Positions 19,504-25,523 of a DNA stretch of 64,000 nt are shown in pieces. The stretch comes from Dulcicalothrix desertica PCC 7102 (GTDB lineage Bacteria > Cyanobacteriota > Cyanobacteriia > Cyanobacteriales > Nostocaceae), in assembly GCF_003991905.1 (NCBI RefSeq), contig NZ_RSCL01000007.1, positions 219,475-283,474 on the forward strand, read 5' to 3'. Position numbers and translations under genes: made by a program. Within the stretch, counting starts at the first letter, position 1. Each line of letters starts with the position of its first letter. The notes below the pieces were generated by a model that saw only the letters and a program-made list of their open reading frames with translations, was not told the origin of the DNA and ran no database searches.

Positions 19504-20475
19504 TTAAGCCGCCATTAGCTCTAGCTTTTCTAAAGACTGATACCGAGCAGAATCAGCATACCAATTCAGGTTGGCACTTATCCAGGTATTTAATCCTAAT
19601 ACATACTTTTCTAGTTCAGCATCTAGCTCTTCCCCAAAATGTGGAATAGACGCTTCTAAATCTATCATCGCTTGTACCTCTTGATTGTGCATTTCTACAC
19701 AACGCTTAATTGCTTCTTCTAAAGGCAATCGCTGTTGATAGTGAAAGACCAATACTAAATTGTGAAAATCACCACTTGCCATTTCCCTAGATGCCGAGAA
19801 TATATCATTACACCAAGAAATGATATTACTTGTCATCTCTCCTAATTTGCTCACAATAGTCTGCTCTTTAACAACGTCGGGAATCGTCAAATGGTTGAAA
19901 AAATCAATCCACGCTAGAACAAGATCCCCGGCTACACTTAACCTACGCATTTTAGTATACGTATTAACATCAGGTACAATCCCCTGTAAACGGTTGAATG
20001 CTTCTAGCATACAACCGTGAAAGTAGCCCTCAAAACTGCGGACAACACGATCAAAAGATATTGGGTCACCTATTTGAAGCATACGCTTCCGTATATCACT
20101 TAAGGCATGACTAAGAGGTATGTCTTGACTCGTAGGTTCTATTCCATTGAATATTTCTAGAAATCTCTTTTGATAATCCTTTAAAATTTCAGGTTGTTTA
20201 CCTAACTCTGACATATCGCATTGATCGTCCCAAATAAACAGCCAACTCAACCAGTCATTTGCAATCTTCAGTTCTTCAAGTTGGCAATGAGGATAGGCAT
20301 ATACGGTTAGCAAAAAAAAATTTGACTTGCTAAAACGCTGATAGACTCGTGATTCATTTTCTAAAAGGTTGAAGCGAAGTACCCATTCCAACGCATATTC
20401 TTCCAGAACATCTACATGCTTATTTATCTGCGATGGAAATGGGCAGTATAAATCGGGGAAAATGATTTTTTCCAT
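19504..20475 (-). CDS. Class I sesquiterpene synthase
   Basis: 323 residues from the ATG at 20,475; an in-frame TTG at 20,490 would add MIELF but seems a poorer start. The aspartate-rich metal motif is WDDQCD (Asp83, Asp84) and the NSE triad is NDIFSASRE (Asn223, Ser227, Glu231); RRLSVAGDL and the RYQSLE C-terminal block are also typical of bacterial terpene cyclases. The protein should ionise and cyclise farnesyl diphosphate with Mg2+; the DDxxD-like motif plus length argue against geosmin synthase, which is twice as long. It is transcribed ahead of the P450 gene, the pair forming a small terpenoid pathway. Which skeleton is made cannot be read from sequence. The pair lies in a stretch almost free of GGCGCC palindromes, which hints at transfer. 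Confidence 0.9.
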   Translation of the reverse strand: MEKIIFPDLYCPFPSQINKHVDVLEEYALEWVLRFNLLENESRVYQRFSKSNFFLLTVYAYPHCQLEELKIANDWLSWLFIWDDQCDMSELGKQPEILKDYQKRFLEIFNGIEPTSQDIPLSHALSDIRKRMLQIGDPISFDRVVRSFEGYFHGCMLEAFNRLQGIVPDVNTYTKMRRLSVAGDLVLAWIDFFNHLTIPDVVKEQTIVSKLGEMTSNIISWCNDIFSASREMASGDFHNLVLVFHYQQRLPLEEAIKRCVEMHNQEVQAMIDLEASIPHFGEELDAELEKYVLGLNTWISANLNWYADSARYQSLEKLELMAA

Positions 20476-20490
20476 AAATAACTCTATCAA

Positions 20491-21120
20491 TCAATGGGAA
20501 CAGTTAGAAAGACACAAACTACAGTACACAGAAGAAGCTGACCTCTAAATCCTCATTGAGCTATTACTGATACACCAATTTTGCTACAGTGCGAGAATGA
20601 TATTTATTAACACTGCAAGTGGTATTTCAATATATCGCTTAGGCTTAAAAATTTAGTCCGTGCAAGCATTATTTTATGTTTAATTAAAATTTTTAACCGT
20701 ATTTATCAGTAATTAATCAGGTGTGTACAAGCAATTAACTACTATGTAAAAAATAATACATTTGCTTGCTTGGTTTTTTAAAGTTGTTGTATTTTAGCTA
20801 TGAGCTTACAACCTTTACTTGGATTAAGTTGAAGCAAGTTAGCTTTCCAAGTATGGACGGAAATTGCTAAACACTATACACTTTAATATTAATTTTAATA
20901 CTTTATATCAATGCTATGATTGAAATATATTTATGCTGATAACCATATTTTTATACTCAAAGCCTACGTAATTATTCTTAAATATCAAGAAATTGTGACA
21001 TTACTGAGATTATTAGGCGCCAATCATGTTATTCAAAAACTCGTATTAATCTCTGAATATGGCTTTGAGGTCTAAAAAACTAAGGTATAAGCTTTAGTAA
21101 CAAATATTACTAGTAAGCAA
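20491..21120. other. AT-rich intergenic region
   Basis: About 630 bases upstream of the terpene synthase without a supportable gene. It holds one GGCGCC palindrome at about 21,015, the only one between 13.34 and 24.20 kb, and presumably the promoter of the terpene operon. Confidence 0.45.
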
Positions 21121-21222
21121 ATAAGCCTCAAGTATCAAGCAAATATCATTCTAATAACTGATGACAAATTGACACAGTTAAAGTTTGATTTAAAGGTGAT
21201 AATAGTACAAACATACGAGTAA
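21121..21222 (+). pseudogene. Possible C-terminal remnant of a PIN-domain protein
   Basis: In one frame the sequence reads SLKYQANIILITDDKLTQL, then KFDLKVIIVQTYE and a stop at 21,220-21,222. The pattern 'A-N-I-x-L-T-(N/D)-D ... L-x-V-I-V-L' is the C-terminal strand-helix-strand of PIN nucleases. No start or N-terminal half can be joined in frame. Similarity is short, so this is tentative. Confidence 0.35.
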
Positions 21223-21327
21223 TGATTTTTAGATTGCAGCAATTGCCGTCCTAGATTTGCAATGGGCATCGCAAACCCTATTTAAATTCTGAGAAAATTT
21301 AATTTTTGGAATTCTTTTAAACTAAAA

Positions 21328-21777
21328 TTAAATATCTTGCCATTCACGGGCATCTATAAAACGAGATAAATGTCCTACATTTGTTGTTGCAATAATAACT
21401 TCATTACCCTCATTTGCAACCAGTAAAGCTTGAGCGGCTAAAATAACATCGCCATCGAGCGCATCCGGTGCTGCTGTTGGATATCCACCTTGTCGTGCAG
21501 TTGCCCACAGTTCTGCGGCTTTAAGCATTACTTCTGTAGTAATGGGAAGATATAAAACAACTGTTTTGAGTCTGTCAAGCTGCTTGATACCTTTGGTTTT
21601 GCCAGCCCGAAGTAGCTCACGGCGTAATTCATAATCTGCAATCTCAGGTATTATTGGTATACTTCCATTTGCCTTCAATAAGTTGAGCCAAAGTTTACAT
21701 TCTTGGTTCTCTGGGGTTGCTTTTGGGTTTGTTACTAAACCAAGGATACCTGTATCTAACAAAATTACTCGACTCAT
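21328..21777 (-). CDS. PIN-domain toxin (VapC-like ribonuclease)
   Basis: 149 residues. PIN core: LLDTGILGLV with Asp8, the ADYELRRELLR helix with a conserved Glu, DALDGDVILAAQAL with the third acidic residue, and IATTNVGHLSRF at the fourth site (Asn where Asp is common). PIN toxins of this sort cleave RNA, often tRNA. The likely cognate antitoxin is not immediately upstream: it is at 23,348-23,719 on the same strand, on the other side of the IscB element, and I infer that the two genes were once adjacent. The start ATG has no recognisable ribosome site, as expected if its original upstream context was displaced. Confidence 0.82.
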   Translation of the reverse strand: MSRVILLDTGILGLVTNPKATPENQECKLWLNLLKANGSIPIIPEIADYELRRELLRAGKTKGIKQLDRLKTVVLYLPITTEVMLKAAELWATARQGGYPTAAPDALDGDVILAAQALLVANEGNEVIIATTNVGHLSRFIDAREWQDI

Positions 21778-21824
21778 GGCGTGATGGGAAAACGGAGTAA
21801 TTAGGAGTAATTCTAATAATTCCG

Positions 21825-22039
21825 GGTCATGCCCAGACTCAACGTAGAACTGTTCATTTTACGTTAGGCATAAAACCCTTTTAGTCCGCTTACAGGTCAA
21901 GACTTAATGAGGTTAGCCAGCCTCAAGCGTCGATCAAGGATGAAAACGATTTTTCCCATTGTCGTTGAACCGAAGACTAACAACAAGCCTGTAAGCAGTG
22001 TCGAGGCACACTTTACCCATATGGAGACTAGTCACAACC
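21825..22039 (+). ncRNA. Putative omega RNA / HEARO RNA
   Basis: The roughly 200 bases immediately upstream of iscB have no gene but several possible helices: CGCTTACAGG (about 21,888) with CCTGTAAGC (about 21,990) closes a long-range stem; inside it GAGG-TTAGCCA-GCCTC and AACGA-x10-TCGTT form local hairpins; upstream ACGTA/TACGT and GGG-TCAT-GCCC can pair. IscB proteins use an RNA encoded just 5' of their gene, known from comparative genomics as HEARO. The guide would lie at the 5' end, near the element boundary around 21,785-21,830. Ends are approximate and the helices were found by eye. Confidence 0.55.
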
Positions 22040-23351
22040 ATGACTACTAATTTTATCTTCGTACTTGATAGTGATAAAAAACCATTAACAATGTGTACTG
22101 CCGGACTAGCAAGGAAACTCTTAGATAGTCAAAAAGCAGCACTATTTAAATGGTATCCTACAACAATCATTCTCAAAAAATCAGCTGACTTATTACCATT
22201 ACCATATTTAGAATTACGCATCGACCCGGGTTCAAAATTCACTGGCATTGCACTTGTTGACATTGAAACAGAAACAATTGTTTGGGCAATGGAAGAGCGA
22301 ACATCGTGGATTATCTATTTCTGAAAGTTTAACAGCAAGGTCTAACACTCGACACGCACGACGAAGCAGAAATACTAGGTACCGTAAAGAGCGACCAAAC
22401 CACAAAAAGCCCTCTGGTTGGTTACCTCCAAGTCTTCAACACCGAGTTGATACTACTATGACTTGGGTAAAACGTATTATTAAACTGGCACCGATAAAAA
22501 GTATTGCATTTGAACGTGTTAAATTTGACATACAGAAACTAGAAAACCCCTCTATAGAAGGCATCGAATATCAACAAGGCACTTTACAGGGATATACTTT
22601 ACGGGAAGCACTGTTAGAACATTGGGGTAGAAAATGTGCTTACTGTGATGCTGTTAATGTACCTCTAGAGATTGAACATATTCGCCCAAAATCTCAGGGT
22701 GGGTCAGACAGATTTAATAATTTAACACTATCTTGCCAACGCTGTAATCAAAATAAAAGTAATCAATCAATAGATGAATTTTTAAAAAATGACCCTGTAA
22801 GATTAGATAATATCAAAAGGCATCAAAAACAAAGCCTCCGGGATGCTGCTGCGGTTAATTCGACTAGAAATAAATTATTTGATTCATTGAAGTCTTTCAA
22901 TATTCCTGCCTATTGCGGTTCAGGTGCCTATACTAAAATGATGCGTATAAAATCAAATCTGCCCAAAACTCATTTTATTGATGCGGGATGTGTGAATGCG
23001 TTACAGGAAGTGACATTAAAAACTATTCAGCCATTACGGGTAAAATGTAATGGACATGGAAATCGTCAATTTGTGACGATGGATAAACATGGTTTCCCAC
23101 GTTCTTGTTACGCACCAAAACACGTAAGGAAGGACTGGAAAGCAGGTGATATCATCAAAGTTAAGAAAAAAGACGGTACATCAGTACTGGGACGTGTAAA
23201 GAAGGCAGCGAAAACACTGATATTTATTCCATTTAGAGGAAAAGAAACAAGCTTTAGTCCCAAAAATACCAAACCTATTCATCGTTCTGATGGATATCGG
23301 TATTCCTTTACTACTATTGACTCCGAATTACTCCAAAAAATCGCTACCTAA
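22040..23351 (+). pseudogene. iscB: IscB RNA-guided nuclease, frameshifted
   Basis: Starting at ATG 22,040 (MTTNFIFVLDSD) the PLMP region and RuvC-I (LRIDPGSKFTGIAL, catalytic Asp) read normally. Near 22,291-22,303 the frame shifts by one: the first frame ends at TGA 22,324 after MEERTSWIIYF, the second continues as SEHRGLSISESLTARS through the bridge-helix-like Arg-rich segment (RHARRSRNTRYRKERP), RuvC-II (IAFERVKFDIQ), the HNH domain (CAYCD...LEIEHIRPKSQGG...CQRCNQNKSNQ) and RuvC-III (HFIDAGCVNALQ). All catalytic elements survive but are split between two frames. It is either a recently inactivated gene, a site of recoding, or a sequencing error. The stop overlaps the convergent antitoxin gene by 4 bases. 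Confidence 0.88.
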
Positions 23352-23719
23352 TAATACGGGAACAAAGGACGATTAGAAAGTCTATCTTTATTCAAAGCTT
23401 GCTTTAAAAATTCCCAAGTTTCCTTTTGTTCTTGCTCGTCTCCTTCTTCCTCCCATGATTGTAACAGGTCGCTAAGAGCCTGTTGACGCGCGGCTTGTTG
23501 TGTAAGGTCTTGGCTATGAATTTGTTTCATAACAGCTTCCCATGCTTCAGTAGGAGACGGTTGCATTTTCAAGCTTTGCCGAAATTGGCGAATTACTTGT
23601 AATAAAGTCTCCCACTGTTCCTCTGGGGTTTGCTCAACTTCGTTAAGAATAGCTGCTAGAGTTGCCTTTCCTGAATGGTTTTTTTCTGCATTTGTATTGT
23701 CTGATCTCTTTTCTGACAT
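23348..23719 (-). CDS. Probable antitoxin of the split PIN-toxin operon
   Basis: 123 residues from ATG 23,719 (MSEKRSDN), preceded by GAGG seven bases upstream; the frame is open up to 23,815 but that extension runs into a dispersed repeat. The protein is small, acidic and helical (LNEVEQTPEEQWETLL; SDLLQSWEEEGDEQEQKE) and ends with SNRPLFPYY. I recall proteins with this SNRPLFP ending directly ahead of PIN-domain toxins beginning MSRVILLD, the sequence found here 1.57 kb downstream on the same strand. Hence it is most likely the cognate antitoxin. No DNA-binding fold is evident. The final Tyr-Tyr-stop may be derived from the inserted element. Confidence 0.65.
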   Translation of the reverse strand: MSEKRSDNTNAEKNHSGKATLAAILNEVEQTPEEQWETLLQVIRQFRQSLKMQPSPTEAWEAVMKQIHSQDLTQQAARQQALSDLLQSWEEEGDEQEQKETWEFLKQALNKDRLSNRPLFPYY

Positions 23720-23798
23720 TGCTAACCTCATGAAGTTATGTCCTGTTAGTAATATTAAGCTGTTTTTACGTTTCTTGCAGCGTTTATATTTAAAATTT

Positions 23799-23890
23799 TC
23801 TTGTGGGGTGGGCATCCCTGCCCGCCTTTAGTTTGGAACGGGCAAGGATGCCCATTCCACAACATTAGGGATGCCCATTCCACAAGATGG
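23799..23890. repeat. GGGCATCC(C)TGCCC-family palindromes
   Basis: Three related arms: TGGGGTGGGCATCCCTGCCC, GGAACGGGCAAGGATGCCCA and GGGATGCCCATTCCACAAGA. Same family as the palindromes near 9.26, 28.08, 33.66, 37.81, 42.19 and 60.27 kb. Confidence 0.75.
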
Positions 23891-24001
23891 AGAATTAAAT
23901 TTTTGAAAGTCCATAAGTAATTTTAGGGTGGTTTTCCGAAATTGGGTGGGGTTATAACTGTAGAAGTGTAAAAGACCTTTTATGAACCGTTTTGAAAGTT
24001 C

Positions 24002-25384
24002 ATGCTATTAACAATTACAACAACACATACACCAGCTACAGACCTGGGTTATTTATTGCATAAGCACCCTGACAAGTGTCAGTCGTTCTCGCTTTCTTTT
24101 GGACAAGCGCATGTTTTTTACCCAGAAGCTAGCGATACTCTCTGTACTGCTGCGCTACTGTTGGATATTGACGCTGTAAAATTGGTGCGTAGTAAAGGCG
24201 CCACTCTCGAACAGTATGTTAATGATAGACCTTATGTAGCTTCGTCGTTTTTTAGCGTTGCGATGTCGCAGGTGTTTGGGACTGCGCTTGGTGGTAGATG
24301 TAAAGACCGTCCTGAACTTGTGCAAACCCCAATACCTTTAACCGCGAAAATAAGCGTTTTACCTTGTCGTGGGGGTGAAGAGTTTCTACGCGAATTATTT
24401 GAACCGTTGGGTTATACCATTAGCGCACAAAATCACCAGCTTGATGAAAAATTTCCAGATTGGGGCGCCAGTAAATATTACACCGTAGAGTTACAGCACA
24501 CTTTGCCTTTATCTGAATTACTCAGTCATCTTTATGTACTTATTCCTGTTCTTGATGACGAAAAGCATTATTGGGTAGGAGAAGACGAAGTTGAGAAACT
24601 TCTGCGTCATGGAGAAGGTTGGTTAAGTTCGCACCCAGCAAAAGAGCAAATAACTCGTCGTTACCTGAAACGTCAAGGTCGTTTAACTCGTGCAGCTTTA
24701 GCGCAACTCGTGGAACAAGAAGACCCTGACCCAGATAGCAGCGAAGAAGAACACGCACAAGAAGAAGCAGCAGTAGAGAAACCGCTTTCCCTCAATAAAC
24801 AGCGAATGTTAACTGTTGTTGATACCCTTAAACAAAACAACCTCAAAACCGTCATAGACTTGGGTTGCGGAGAGGGAACTTTGCTGAGATATTTAATTAA
24901 AGATGCCTTTTTCGACAAAATCACAGGTGTTGATGTATCGTATCGCGCATTAGGCATCGCTAAAGAACGCATCGAAAAACTGCGGTTAGCACGCAACCAA
25001 TGGGACAAAATACAACTTTTTCAAAGCGCATTAACATATCAAGACAAACGTTTCAAAGGATATGATGCAGTCACACTCATCGAAGTTATCGAGCATCTAG
25101 ACTTACCGCGTTTAAGCTCTCTATCACGGGTTGTCTTCGAGTTTACCCATCCCAAAACAGTAATAGTAACCACACCAAACATAGAATATAACGTCAAATT
25201 TGAAACATTACCCGCTGGAAAACTGCGACATAAAGACCACCGTTTTGAGTGGACAAGAGAAGAATTTCAAAGTTGGGCAAATCAAGTTGCACAAAGATTT
25301 AATTACACAGTCGAGTTTCAACCTATTGGAGATAATGACAATTTAGTTGGGGCGCCGACACAAATGGCTGTTTTTAAGTGCTGA
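24002..25384 (+). CDS. hen1: Bacterial Hen1: 3'-terminal RNA ribose 2'-O-methyltransferase
   Basis: 460 residues, close to the 465 of the Clostridium thermocellum enzyme as I recall. The N-terminal half matches the bacterial Hen1-specific domain that contacts Pnkp (TPATDLGYLLHKHPDK; SFSLSFGQAHVFYPEA); an acidic linker (about 240-262) follows; the C-terminal half is the methyltransferase with SAM motif VIDLGCGEGTLL and the Hen1 metal cluster EVIEHLD (Glu361, Glu364, His365) plus His413 in RHKDHRFEW. It methylates the 2'-OH of the 3' end of cleaved RNA before Pnkp seals the break, which protects the repaired junction from renewed cleavage by ribotoxins. The pnkp gene follows 139 bases downstream, with a repeat between them. 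Confidence 0.95.
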   Translation: MLLTITTTHTPATDLGYLLHKHPDKCQSFSLSFGQAHVFYPEASDTLCTAALLLDIDAVKLVRSKGATLEQYVNDRPYVASSFFSVAMSQVFGTALGGRCKDRPELVQTPIPLTAKISVLPCRGGEEFLRELFEPLGYTISAQNHQLDEKFPDWGASKYYTVELQHTLPLSELLSHLYVLIPVLDDEKHYWVGEDEVEKLLRHGEGWLSSHPAKEQITRRYLKRQGRLTRAALAQLVEQEDPDPDSSEEEHAQEEAAVEKPLSLNKQRMLTVVDTLKQNNLKTVIDLGCGEGTLLRYLIKDAFFDKITGVDVSYRALGIAKERIEKLRLARNQWDKIQLFQSALTYQDKRFKGYDAVTLIEVIEHLDLPRLSSLSRVVFEFTHPKTVIVTTPNIEYNVKFETLPAGKLRHKDHRFEWTREEFQSWANQVAQRFNYTVEFQPIGDNDNLVGAPTQMAVFKC

Positions 25385-25497
25385 TCCCCCCTAACCCCCC
25401 TTGATAAGGGGGGAACAAGAGTGGGTTCTAGCCTTTAAAAAAGTAAATAAGCCAATTCTTAGCCCCCCCTTATTAAGGGGGGGTTGGGGGGATCAAC
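25385..25497. repeat. Two GATCCCCCC/CCTTATTAAGG repeat copies
   Basis: ATCCCCCCTAACCCCCCTTG at 25,384 and CCCCTTATTAAGGGGG at about 25,464 followed by TTGGGGGGATC; the two copies face each other as an inverted repeat. A third copy interrupts an SDR pseudogene at 32.2 kb. The repeat adds a spurious N-terminal extension to the pnkp frame and could attenuate hen1-pnkp read-through. Confidence 0.8.
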
Positions 25498-25523
25498 TTC
25501 GCGTTCATTACACATATATATAT

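Larger units (their letters stand above)
21778..23351 (+). mobile_element. IscB/OMEGA (HEARO-type) insertion inside a toxin-antitoxin operon
   Basis: The stretch between the toxin start (21,777) and the antitoxin stop (23,348) contains a structured non-coding leader and an IscB gene on the opposite strand to the operon, and nothing else. Toxin and antitoxin of this family are normally contiguous, so the boundaries probably lie close to 21,778 and 23,350. No TnpA transposase is present, so mobilisation would need one in trans. HEARO elements are, as I recall, found next to ATGA/GTGA; a GTGA occurs at 21,781. Exact ends are not proven. Confidence 0.65.

Noticed and set aside
25401-25523. 41-residue N-terminal extension of Pnkp
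   Set aside because: Encoded by the CCCCCCTTATTAAGGGGGG repeat; starting at 25,524 matches the family's N-terminus.
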